The notes under the pieces are model-generated. The model searched no databases. It saw only the letters and a program-made list of their open reading frames with translations, and was not told where the DNA came from. Positions 1-5,812 of a DNA stretch of 12,240 nucleotides are shown here, piece after piece. Within the stretch, counting starts at the first letter, position 1. Each line of letters starts with the position of its first letter. Origin of the DNA: Parcubacteria group bacterium GW2011_GWB1_44_7 (GTDB lineage: Bacteria; Patescibacteria; Paceibacteria; UBA9973; DSPV01). Position numbers and translations under genes: made by a program. The stretch spans positions 1-12,240 of the forward strand of contig LCJJ01000033.1 in NCBI GenBank assembly GCA_000999175.1. Reading direction: 5' to 3'.

Positions 1-126
1 GAACAACGAATCAATTGGGGTATCGGCAAAGAGCGAATGAAGGAAACTGAACTACGAAAATACTGGGATAGAATTGACATTGACCCATTCAAACGCCGGG
101 CGTTGGGACTGGCGCTTTTCCCATAA
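1..126 (+). CDS. C-terminal fragment of an unidentified protein, possibly the antitoxin partner of the next gene
   Basis: Reading frame 1 is open from the window edge to a TAA at 124-126 and gives 41 residues, rich in charged and aromatic residues, ending in DIDPFKRRALGLALFP. The start lies outside the window. The following nucleotidyltransferase gene starts only 5 bases after this stop, so the two are probably co-transcribed and translationally coupled. AbiEii-type toxins are normally encoded directly after their antitoxin, which makes an antitoxin role the natural guess. The visible tail does not show a domain I can name, so the function is inferred from position only. Confidence 0.5.
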   Translation, partial: EQRINWGIGKERMKETELRKYWDRIDIDPFKRRALGLALFP

Positions 127-131
127 TTTCA

Positions 132-791
132 ATGTCTGTTCTTACTGCCAATCAAAAAAATATTCTTTCTTTATTAGCCAACGAGGCGATAATCGCCGAC
201 AATTTTTATTTGACCGGCGGCACCGCTTTGGCGGAATTTTATCTTAACCATCGTTTGTCCGAGGATTTGGATTTTTTTTCGGAGAAGGAAATTGACGCCG
301 AAACTGTTTCCGTTGTTCTCAAAAAGATTCAATCAAAAGCCAAGATAAAATCATTCCGCTATGAGCAAAGTTTTAATCGGAACTTATTTTTTCTGGAAAT
401 TGGCGATGATACGATAAAAACGGAATTTACTTACTTTCCGTTCACCATTATTGAAGCGGGAGAAAAAATTGAGCAACTGCGCGTTGACAGTTTGCTTGAT
501 ATCGCCGTCAATAAACTTTTTACCATTTATCAAAAACCGCGCTCGCGCGACTTTATAGATTTGTATTGTATCTTGGAAAAACAAAAAGAATGGACTATCG
601 CCAATCTCATTGATAAGACCCGGGCTAAATTTGATTATCATATTGACCCACTTCAGCTGGCTGGCCAGTTTGTGAAAGCGGAGACCTTGAAAGATTATCC
701 AACAATGCTTAAAAAACTGAAGCGGGAAATTTGGCAGAAGTTTTTTATGAAAGAGGCGACAAAGTTGTCAACGGAGCAGTTGGAACAATAA
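132..791 (+). CDS. Nucleotidyltransferase, AbiEii/AbiGii toxin family (first copy)
   Basis: This 219-residue protein has the two hallmarks of the AbiEii/AbiGii nucleotidyltransferase family: GGTALA at residues 29-34 and SEDLDFF at 43-49, whose acidic residues would bind metal and nucleotide. The conserved RDFIDLY helix is near residue 138. AbiEii family enzymes act in the cytoplasm as toxins of toxin-antitoxin or abortive-infection modules and transfer nucleotides to an RNA target; the exact target here is unknown. The ATG at 132 follows the upstream stop by 5 bases and has no clear Shine-Dalgarno site, suggesting coupled translation. Length is on the short side of the family, as for many CPR members. 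A related but clearly different copy lies at 1070-1741. Confidence 0.88.
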   Translation: MSVLTANQKNILSLLANEAIIADNFYLTGGTALAEFYLNHRLSEDLDFFSEKEIDAETVSVVLKKIQSKAKIKSFRYEQSFNRNLFFLEIGDDTIKTEFTYFPFTIIEAGEKIEQLRVDSLLDIAVNKLFTIYQKPRSRDFIDLYCILEKQKEWTIANLIDKTRAKFDYHIDPLQLAGQFVKAETLKDYPTMLKKLKREIWQKFFMKEATKLSTEQLEQ

Positions 792-825
792 TCAGAAAAA
801 ACTTTGTCGGCGGGGAGTTTTGTGG

Positions 826-854
826 TTGCGATGGAGAGAAAATTTTGATAAAAT
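826..854 (+). promoter_or_regulatory. Promoter of the DUF6922-AbiEii pair
   Basis: TTGCGA (826-831) and TAAAAT (849-854) are spaced by 17 bases, a good sigma70-type arrangement. The expected start point falls at or within a base or two of the ATG at 861, so the mRNA would be leaderless or nearly so. There is no Shine-Dalgarno site before 861, which fits. Confidence 0.5.
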
Positions 855-860
855 AACGGT

Positions 861-1094
861 ATGAAAGTGATGAAATTCAGGCAGTCGCTGTTTTGGGACG
901 CCGACCCCAACAAAATAGACCCCCAAAAAAACGCTCGATACATTATTGAACGAGTGGCGGATTTGGGTAACGACAAAGAGGCCCGTTGGGCTTTGGATTT
1001 TTATGACAAGCCGATTCTTCAAAAAATTATCAACAACTCAAGATGCTTAAGACCGCGCACTAAAACTTTATGGACACTGCTTCTCAACAAGTAA
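861..1094 (+). CDS. DUF6922-like protein, putative antitoxin of the second AbiEii module
   Basis: This 77-residue protein has the pattern of small DUF6922-like proteins: SLFWDADPNKIDPQKNARYI near the N-terminus, a central ERVADLGNDKEARWAL segment, and a C-terminal LRPRTKTLWTLLL. Such proteins are usually found immediately before AbiEii nucleotidyltransferases and are assumed to be their antitoxins; that role is inferred from gene pairing, not from a visible catalytic site. Its 3' end overlaps the toxin gene by 25 bases in another frame, so the toxin is probably translated by coupling. A promoter directly in front predicts leaderless translation. There are no membrane segments or signal peptide, so it should be cytoplasmic. 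Confidence 0.72.
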   Translation: MKVMKFRQSLFWDADPNKIDPQKNARYIIERVADLGNDKEARWALDFYDKPILQKIINNSRCLRPRTKTLWTLLLNK

Positions 1095-1741
1095 ATTGGC
1101 ATTATGAGACATTGTCGAATCAAACCAAAAAGGCATTGGATTTTTTGTCTGGGGAGAAATGGTTGAAGGAATCAAAATGGTATTTAGCCGGCGGTACAGC
1201 TTTGGCGCTTCAGGTAGGCAATCGCAAATCAGTTGACCTAGATTTTTTCACGGAGGAAAAAAATTTCAACGAAAAACAATTACTTGCTCATTTTGCGGAC
1301 AATAAAAATTGGCAAACTGACGTTGAAGATAAAAACACCATTTACGGCCAATTGTTGAAATCCAAGATAAGTTTTATCGCTTACCCGTTTTTTGTTCCCC
1401 GACAAGAATCGCTGTGGCATGGTTCAGTTCGAGTGCTCAATAAGATTGATATCGCGGTGATGAAAATTACCGCCATTTCCCAACGCGGTCGGAAGAGAGA
1501 TTTTTTTGACCTTTACTGGTGCGCCAAGAATCTTGAGCCGCTCCAGGAAATTATCAAACGGCTTAAGGTTCAGTATCCTTTAATTGCCCACGATTATCAT
1601 CACATTCTGAAAGCATTGGTTTATTTTGAAGACGCGGAGGACGACCCGCCGCCGGAAATATTTTTTAGAGCCAGTTGGTCAGAAGTCAAAAAATTTTTTA
1701 TTACAGAGGTGCCGGTGATAGCGGATAAATTAATCAGATAG
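1070..1741 (+). CDS. Nucleotidyltransferase, AbiEii/AbiGii toxin family (second copy)
   Basis: A 223-residue nucleotidyltransferase of the AbiEii/AbiGii type. GGTALAL is at residues 41-47 and SVDLDFF at 54-60, together forming the nucleotide- and metal-binding core; RGRKRDFFDLYW lies near residues 138-149. It overlaps the DUF6922-like gene by 25 bases, the usual organisation of an antitoxin-toxin pair. No Shine-Dalgarno site is seen at the ATG, so reinitiation from the upstream gene is likely. It shares motif order with the first copy at 132-791 but little sequence, so the two are not a recent duplication. The product is expected to be a cytoplasmic toxin held in check by its partner; the RNA target cannot be read from the sequence. 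Confidence 0.88.
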   Translation: MDTASQQVNWHYETLSNQTKKALDFLSGEKWLKESKWYLAGGTALALQVGNRKSVDLDFFTEEKNFNEKQLLAHFADNKNWQTDVEDKNTIYGQLLKSKISFIAYPFFVPRQESLWHGSVRVLNKIDIAVMKITAISQRGRKRDFFDLYWCAKNLEPLQEIIKRLKVQYPLIAHDYHHILKALVYFEDAEDDPPPEIFFRASWSEVKKFFITEVPVIADKLIR

Positions 1742-1744
1742 AAT

Positions 1745-1772
1745 TTACCAAAATTTATGGTAAGATTTTTGT
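1745..1772 (+). terminator. Weak terminator-like hairpin after the AbiEii genes
   Basis: TTACCA (1745-1750) pairs with TGGTAA (1758-1763) over a 7-base loop, followed by a short T run at 1766-1770. It begins 4 bases after the toxin stop. The stem is short and AT-rich, so termination may be partial. Confidence 0.35.
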
Positions 1773-1798
1773 ACCGTTTCAAAGTTATAGGTTATAAG
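1769..1798 (+). promoter_or_regulatory. Possible promoter of ndk
   Basis: TTGTAC (1769-1774) and TATAAG (1793-1798) are separated by 18 bases. The expected transcription start is about 4 bases before the ATG at 1809, giving an almost leaderless mRNA. The -10 match is moderate. Confidence 0.35.
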
Positions 1799-1808
1799 TC
1801 ACAAGATT

Positions 1809-2239
1809 ATGTTACACCCCAAGCACGAACAAACTTTGGTTATCATTAAGCCCGACGGCGTTCAGCGTTCGCTTATCGGGGTAATCATCAAGCGTTTTGA
1901 GCAGGTCGGTCTAAAGTTGGCTGGTTTGAAAATGCTGGTGCCTTCGGCCGAGCACATTGAAGCCCATTACACTTTGGACCCGAATTGGCGGCGGGTAACC
2001 GGCGAGAAAACCATCAAGTCCTAGATGTCGGCACCATTCGCGGCGACTTCGTTTTAGATTCTTACCAAATGTCCGACGCCGACGGCCGGGCGGTCAGAAA
2101 TTTAATTCACGCTTCCGGTTCGCCCGAAGAAGCGGTCGTGGAAATTAATCATTGGTTTGCCGCTCAAGAAGTTCATCAGTATCAGCTTATCCAAGAGAAA
2201 ATTTTGTACGATGTCAATTTGGATGGAATCTTGGAATAA
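1809..2239 (+). pseudogene. ndk: Nucleoside diphosphate kinase, disrupted by an internal frame-shifting deletion
   Basis: The 5' part (frame of 1809) encodes the N-terminus of nucleoside diphosphate kinase, TLVIIKPDGVQRSLIG, with the conserved Lys of KPDGVQR, and runs to a TAG at 2022-2024. The 3' part continues in another frame from about 2025 (DVGTIRGDF, then NLIHASGS with the phosphohistidine, ending DINLDGILE-like as DVNLDGILE). Both halves match the long CPR form of the enzyme, but the stretch that should lie between them is missing: the segment with the MSSGPVVAMVWEG strand and the Arg/Thr nucleotide-binding residues. About 60 codons are lost and the frame changes at roughly 2018-2026. 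A single frameshift would not explain this, because the middle sequence is absent. Unless it is an assembly error, no active kinase can be made from this locus. Confidence 0.85.
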
Positions 2240-2250
2240 GCTTAAAACTA

Positions 2251-2340
2251 AAAGCGGAAAACGCAAAACCACAGCTTAAAACAGAAAAGACCTCGCCCTT
2301 TCTTTTGATTTTTAATTTTCCGCTTTGCACTTTGCGTTTT
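2251..2340. repeat. Two overlapping, mutually exclusive inverted repeats after ndk
   Basis: AAAGCGGAAAA (2251-2261) is the exact inverse of TTTTCCGCTTT (2316-2326), and AAAACGCAAA (2258-2267) is the exact inverse of TTTGCGTTTT (2331-2340). The left arms share 2258-2261, so the two stems compete. The right arms overlap the -35 region of the next promoter. The region between is purine/pyrimidine-skewed with no gene. Confidence 0.6.
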
Positions 2341-2354
2341 TAATTTGGTATAAT
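2325..2354 (+). promoter_or_regulatory. Strong extended -10 promoter of the structured RNA
   Basis: A perfect extended -10, TGGTATAAT (TGn at 2346-2348, TATAAT at 2349-2354), is preceded by TTGCAC (2325-2330) at 18 bases. Transcription should start near 2360-2361. No start codon with a good ribosome site follows for over 200 bases, which points to a non-coding RNA. Confidence 0.7.
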
Positions 2355-2360
2355 AACTTC

Positions 2361-2548
2361 GGGTTACTCGGAGTATCACTCTATAACCTTTTTTAAGGGA
2401 GGCCTAAATCGGTTAAATTAGATGAGCCCGCCTCGGCGGATTCTGAAAATTATGCCTGCGGCCACCCACCTAAACATTAGTTTAGGGAAATACTCGCGAG
2501 TGGCCCGCCAAAAAGCTCTGTCCACATTTTGTCGTGGGCAGGGTGTTT
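2361..2548 (+). ncRNA. Structured non-coding RNA, possibly 6S RNA-like
   Basis: A perfect extended -10 promoter lies just upstream and a GC-rich hairpin just downstream, framing a transcript of about 185-190 nt, the length of 6S RNA. The 3' half has GGCCAC (2460-2465) pairing with GTGGCC (2500-2505), enclosing a CACC followed by a 7-bp hairpin, CCTAAAC/GTTTAGG with loop ATTA (2469-2486), and then GGGAAATAC. This resembles the CACCUU...AAGGGUUAC element in the 3' side of the central bubble of bacterial 6S RNA. A CACTC near 2378 can pair with GAGTG at 2498-2502 as part of a closing stem. A palindromic CCGCCTCGGCGG lies at 2428-2439. 6S RNA binds the housekeeping RNA polymerase holoenzyme. The identification is by motif resemblance only; a novel leader or other small RNA remains possible. 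Confidence 0.45.
2518..2548 (+). terminator. Terminator-like hairpin ending the structured RNA
   Basis: CTGTCCAC (2518-2525) pairs with GTGGGCAG (2534-2541), 8 pairs including one G-U, with an 8-base loop and a GGTGTTTT tail. The T tract is short. Confidence 0.5.
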
Positions 2549-2588
2549 TGGTAAAGAGAAACCCTTGGTTTTTGTTTTAAACAAAGCC

Positions 2589-3023
2589 ATGAAAAGAGAC
2601 CACCCCGTACTTGTCTTCGCGGCTTTTATCGCCGTCTTGGTCGCATCGCTTCACATTGCGGCCAGCGCTTTTTATTGGTATTGGACAATGCCTTGGCTTG
2701 ACATCCCGTTTCATTTTTTAGGCGGGATTTTTACTTCACTTTTGGTTTTTTGGTTTTTGCGCATCAAGCATGTTCCTCGGTTTTTATCCAACAAGCAGAG
2801 CGGTTCCGGATTTTTCTTTTTAGTCATCGGTGTGACCATGTTAATTTCGGCGGGGTGGGAGGCGCTTGAAAATTTGGCGGGCGTAGTAAACGAAACCGAT
2901 TATATTTTTGACACCAGCATTGATTTGGCGATGGATTTGCTCGGCGCTCTGTCGGCTTATTATTTCGCTTTCTCTCGGTTTAAGGATACAATCTTGGCAA
3001 ATGTTTTGGGCGCGGAAAAATGA
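2589..3023 (+). CDS. Small integral membrane protein of the YjdF/DUF2238-like type
   Basis: Starting at the ATG at 2589 gives 144 residues with about four hydrophobic segments: residues 7-29, a central pair after WTMPWLDIPFHFLGG, one around FFFLVIGVTMLISAGWEAL, and a C-terminal segment. The motif D-IPFHF-LGG, a GWE further on, and the C-terminal DTSIDLAMDLLGA are the pattern of YjdF/DUF2238-like membrane proteins, where the acidic and histidine residues are conserved within the membrane; their biochemical role is unknown. An in-frame extension to a TTG at 2529 exists but would lie on top of the RNA terminator, so it is not preferred. The 3' end overlaps or abuts the metallo-hydrolase gene, so the two probably form one transcription unit. 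Confidence 0.7.
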   Translation: MKRDHPVLVFAAFIAVLVASLHIAASAFYWYWTMPWLDIPFHFLGGIFTSLLVFWFLRIKHVPRFLSNKQSGSGFFFLVIGVTMLISAGWEALENLAGVVNETDYIFDTSIDLAMDLLGALSAYYFAFSRFKDTILANVLGAEK

Positions 3024-4380
3024 CGGTCAGATTTTGTTAACCGCTTACGGCGGCGCCGGCAGCGTAACCGGCGCCAATTTTCTGCTGGCAGCGCGCGGAA
3101 AAAAAATCTTGATTGACTCCGGTTTCTTCCAAGGCGACCCGGAAAGCGAGAAAAAAAATTGGGAGCCGTTTCCATATCAGCCCTCTCAAATAGATTGGCT
3201 TTTGGTCACGCACGCCCACGCCGACCACATCGGCAGGATTCCCAAACTCGTCCGGGACGGTTTCAGGGGCGTCATTTATTCCACAAAAGAGACCAAAGAA
3301 ATCTCCGCTGTGATGTTTGACGACGCTCTTCGTCTTATGACCAATGAATCAAGAAACGTCGGCCAGCCGGTTCTTTACGAAGGCGCGGATATTGATAAGG
3401 CGCTTTCCTTGTGGCGGGAGATTCCTTATCATGAGGCGGTATCGCTTGGAGAAGACATTTCTTTTGTCGCCAAAGACGCCGGCCATATTTTGGGCTCGGC
3501 TATGTATGAGATATCGATTGAGAGGGAAAGAATTTTATTTACCGGGGACTTGGGCAATTCGCCTTCACCTCTGCTTCGGGATACCGAATTGCCCGCCGGA
3601 ACGATATATATGGTGATGGAGAGCGTTTACGGCGATAGAAACCACGAATCGCGAGAAGCGACCAAGAACAAGCTTTTTGAAATGGTCAACCGAGTGATAA
3701 AAGAGAAGGGGCTTTTGATTATTCCGGCTTTTTCTCTGGAAAGAACCCAAGTCATTCTTCATGATTTGAACAATATGGTTGAAAGCGGGAGAATTCCGCC
3801 GGTGCCGGTGTTTCTGGATTCGCCTCTAGCCATTAAAGTGACTGAAATCTACAAACAGAATACCGCCAACTTCAACGAGAGAATACGAAAAGAACTTGAG
3901 ACGGACGATATTTGGAATTTTCCGAAACTTAATTTCACTCTGAAAGCGTTTGACTCGGCTCAAATCCAAAAAACGCCGCGGCCCAAAATTATCATCGCCG
4001 GCAGCGGCATGTCCGAGGGCGGGCGGGTTATCAGCCACGAAAAAAAGTATTTAAGCGATGGAAACACCACGATACTTTTGGTCGGTTTCCAAGCGCCGGG
4101 GACGCTCGGTCGGATGCTTTACGATGGATTAAAAGAAGTGAAAATTGAGGGCGAGCGATATAAAGTGAAAGCTAATATTGAAAAGATTCCCGGCTATTCC
4201 TCGCATAAGGACTCCGACCATCTCGTTAAATTTGTTGAGGCGGCTTTGCCTACGCTTAAAAAGGTCTTTGTGGCGATGGGGGAGCCCAAGGCCTCTAATT
4301 TTCTTGCCCAACGTCTCCGCGACGAGTTAGGAGTCAATGCGATTTGCCCAGAGCGCGGCAAGTCCTATCAGTTAGTTTGA
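3001..4380 (+). CDS. Beta-CASP metallo-beta-lactamase fold RNA hydrolase
   Basis: A roughly 459-residue protein with the full set of metallo-beta-lactamase motifs: HAHADH at residues 71-76, DAGHILGSAM with His162, FTGDLG with Asp183. The beta-CASP part follows, with GSGMSEGGRV near residues 334-343 and PGYSSHKD with His402. This is the layout of the CPSF73-like/TTHA0252-like branch, cytoplasmic zinc-dependent ribonucleases acting in RNA processing or decay. There is no KH domain and no RNase J C-terminal extension. The start is uncertain: the sequence expected to be near the N-terminus is ILLTAYGGAGSVTG, with an in-frame TTG at 3034 and an in-frame ATG at 3001 that overlaps the membrane protein gene by 23 bases. 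The ATGA overlap at 3020-3023 is out of frame and stops after six codons. I use 3001. Confidence 0.88.
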   Translation: MFWARKNDGQILLTAYGGAGSVTGANFLLAARGKKILIDSGFFQGDPESEKKNWEPFPYQPSQIDWLLVTHAHADHIGRIPKLVRDGFRGVIYSTKETKEISAVMFDDALRLMTNESRNVGQPVLYEGADIDKALSLWREIPYHEAVSLGEDISFVAKDAGHILGSAMYEISIERERILFTGDLGNSPSPLLRDTELPAGTIYMVMESVYGDRNHESREATKNKLFEMVNRVIKEKGLLIIPAFSLERTQVILHDLNNMVESGRIPPVPVFLDSPLAIKVTEIYKQNTANFNERIRKELETDDIWNFPKLNFTLKAFDSAQIQKTPRPKIIIAGSGMSEGGRVISHEKKYLSDGNTTILLVGFQAPGTLGRMLYDGLKEVKIEGERYKVKANIEKIPGYSSHKDSDHLVKFVEAALPTLKKVFVAMGEPKASNFLAQRLRDELGVNAICPERGKSYQLV

Positions 4381-4401
4381 ATCCAGCCAGTGGCTTGTCT
4401 G

Positions 4402-4436
4402 CCGGCGCTATTACGCTGTTAGCGGGTTATTTTGTG
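4402..4436 (+). terminator. Weak terminator-like hairpin between convergent genes
   Basis: CGCTA (4406-4410) pairs with TAGCG (4420-4424), followed by GGTTATTTT. It lies in the 69-base gap between the metallo-hydrolase stop and the rplT stop, where a terminator is expected, but the stem is short. Confidence 0.3.
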
Positions 4437-4449
4437 CAATGTCTTAAGT

Positions 4450-4740
4450 TTAAGTTAAGTGTGTCAAAAGGCGGGCGAAGGTTTCGGGTTTGCTCTCCGC
4501 GAGCGCGGCAAGGATTTTTCGGTCTAGCCCAATGCCTTTTTTCTTGAGCAAACCGATGAATTTGCTGTAAGTGATCTGGTGGCTTCTGACGAAAGCGTTG
4601 ATTTTCACATTCCAAAGCCGGCGGAAGTCGTTTTTCTTGTCGCGGCGGTGGGCAAAAGCGTCAAAGCGGTAGCCCTTGGCTTGGCGTAGAATATTTCTTC
4701 TGGTTTTTAAGGCGTTGACGCCTTTTTTAACGCGGGTCAT
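4450..4740 (-). CDS. rplT: Ribosomal protein L20, with an apparent internal deletion
   Basis: The 96-residue product reads as bacterial L20: MTRVKKGV at the start, RQAKGYRF at 19-26, HRRDKKNDFRRLWNVKINA, the SYSKFI-type motif ITYSKFIGLLKK, and DRKILAALA. L20 binds 23S rRNA early in large-subunit assembly and represses its own operon in several bacteria. Family members are about 115-120 residues. Alignment by eye shows that some 18 residues are missing, in frame, between Phe26 and Ala28, where the long N-terminal helix (the ARS-VYR-A---I-A-QYA stretch of other L20 proteins) should be. The globular C-terminal half is complete. It is the last gene of infC-rpmI-rplT and has no Shine-Dalgarno site; a 16-bp repeat pair sits just upstream. 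Confidence 0.92.
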   Translation of the reverse strand: MTRVKKGVNALKTRRNILRQAKGYRFDAFAHRRDKKNDFRRLWNVKINAFVRSHQITYSKFIGLLKKKGIGLDRKILAALAESKPETFARLLTHLT

Positions 4741-4750
4741 AGAAGTAAAT

Positions 4751-4784
4751 ATACCAATATGCGAATGATACTAATAATACGAAT
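4751..4784. repeat. Two copies of a 16-bp unit upstream of rplT
   Basis: On the plus strand, ATACCAATATGCGAAT (4751-4766) and ATACTAATAATACGAAT (4768-4784, one extra base) are copies of the unit found five more times at 5060-5185. They end 10 bases from the rplT start codon, in the place where a ribosome binding site would be expected. The first 25 bases match 5060-5084 with one difference. Confidence 0.8.
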
Positions 4785-4870
4785 GGCTGCTAATAACTTA
4801 AAAGATAATCTATTTACGGAACATCACTGCAAACACCAAGTAAATCCATACGGCCGAGGTAACCACTGAT

Positions 4871-5053
4871 TCAATTTGCGAGGAAGCGGGAGCGGGTTTT
4901 ATTGTCAAAATTAAAACTGACCGTCCGATTTTTACCCATCTGGCTCCTACCGCTCTCTTTGGCGTTGAAGTGGTTTTGACCGGGCCTTCGGCCGATTATT
5001 TTGCCGTTCTTGGTCACTTTAAGGCGTTTTTGGAATGATTTGTTGGTTTTCAT
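4871..5053 (-). CDS. rpmI: Ribosomal protein L35
   Basis: A 60-residue basic protein with the L35 pattern: MKTNKSFQKRLKVTKNGKI at the N-terminus and GQNHFNAKESGR in the middle, ending in a lysine/arginine-rich tail. L35 is a structural protein of the large ribosomal subunit. The length is close to the family's 64-66 residues; the N-terminal MP-K of many L35 proteins is absent. It lies between infC and rplT, the conserved order in most bacteria. No Shine-Dalgarno site precedes the ATG; the bases upstream (5060-5092) are two copies of the local 16-bp repeat. The spacers on both sides are unusually long for this operon (about 130 bases each). Confidence 0.93.
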   Translation of the reverse strand: MKTNKSFQKRLKVTKNGKIIGRRPGQNHFNAKESGRSQMGKNRTVSFNFDNKTRSRFLAN

Positions 5054-5059
5054 AAAAGT

Positions 5060-5185
5060 ATACCAATATACGAATGATACTAATCTACAAATAGCTACGA
5101 ATACGCGAAGTTTCTTATTGGTATTTATTCGCAGATTGGTATCATTCGTAGATTAGTATGGTTAAGACAATTCACAGATTGGTAT
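5060..5185. repeat. Five copies of a 16-bp unit forming a 33-bp imperfect inverted repeat between infC and rpmI
   Basis: Units matching ATACYAATMTRYRAAT lie at 5060-5075 and 5077-5092; inverted units matching ATTCRYAGATTRGTAT lie at 5127-5142, 5144-5159 and 5170-5185. The first two and the third/fourth form arms of 33 bases with about 5 mismatches around a 34-base loop. The last unit ends exactly at the base before the infC stop codon, and the first starts 7 bases before the rpmI start codon. Together with 4751-4784 there are seven copies in this operon. Confidence 0.85.
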
Positions 5186-5743
5186 TTAACTTTTCTCTAT
5201 CATAACCGACATTCCCTTAGGGCTCTTTTTTATGGAGTCGGCGATTTTGTAATCAACGGTGATAAGGCGGAGGATTCTCTCAACCCTTTCTCGGAGGAAC
5301 TTCGGGTCCATATACTTGGCCCGGCCGCGAAGGAATAAGTCCACCCTAATTCGGTGCCCCTCGGCAAGCCACTCGGAGGCCCTCTTGGCTTTAAGCGCCA
5401 AATCGTGCTCGCCGGTGCCGATGGTTATTTGCACCGCTTTGATTTCCACGCTTTGAGTGTTGGCCTTGGCTTGCTTTCGTTTTTTCTCTTCTTCGTAGAG
5501 AAACTTACCATACTCGGTGATTTTAGCAACCGGCGGGCTGGCATTGGGCGAGATTTCAATGAGGTCAAGGCCGGCTTCGGCCGCTTTGGCCAACGCTTCC
5601 TCTTTCTTCATTACCCCCAGATTGGCTCCGTCGGCGCCGATTACCCGAAGTTCGGTCGCTTTGATATTTTGATTGGCTTTAATGTAAACGTTTTTCACCG
5701 TTTTGGTTGTTATTTGGGGGCCGGGTGCTGATATTTTTATCAT
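5186..5743 (-). CDS. infC: Translation initiation factor IF-3
   Basis: From the ATG at 5743 the protein has 185 residues and matches IF-3 end to end: an N-terminal domain with IKATELRVIGADGANLGV, the linker signature GLDLIEISPNASPPVAKI-YGKF, then KRKQAKA, and the C-terminal domain with the GEHDLALKAKRASEWL and VDLFLRGR stretches. IF-3 binds the 30S subunit and checks initiator tRNA and start codon. The ATG has no ribosome site nearby: the only good GGAGG (minus strand, 5776-5780) is 32 bases away. An in-frame ATT at 5762-5764 sits 11 bases after that GGAGG and would add seven residues. Initiation at AUU is the known self-regulatory device of infC in enterobacteria, so the true start may be 5764. 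It heads the infC-rpmI-rplT operon. Confidence 0.93.
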   Translation of the reverse strand: MIKISAPGPQITTKTVKNVYIKANQNIKATELRVIGADGANLGVMKKEEALAKAAEAGLDLIEISPNASPPVAKITEYGKFLYEEEKKRKQAKANTQSVEIKAVQITIGTGEHDLALKAKRASEWLAEGHRIRVDLFLRGRAKYMDPKFLRERVERILRLITVDYKIADSIKKSPKGMSVMIEKS

Positions 5744-5812
5744 ATCTTGAGGATTTCTGCAAATGCCGCTCGTGCCCTCCTTTTTGAAGCCGGAGCGTTT
5801 CGGTGATTGAAA

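Noticed and set aside
1809..2239. Programmed ribosomal frameshift in ndk
   Set aside because: No slippery site is seen, and a frameshift would still leave the central nucleotide-binding segment missing.
2361..2548. tmRNA, SRP RNA or RNase P RNA
   Set aside because: No tRNA-like CCA end, no GGAAGGAAGCAGCC-type SRP loop, and no RNase P core motifs such as GAGGAAAGUCC are present.
5060..5185. CRISPR array
   Set aside because: Units are 16 bp, in both orientations, with spacers of 1-34 bases and no cas genes.
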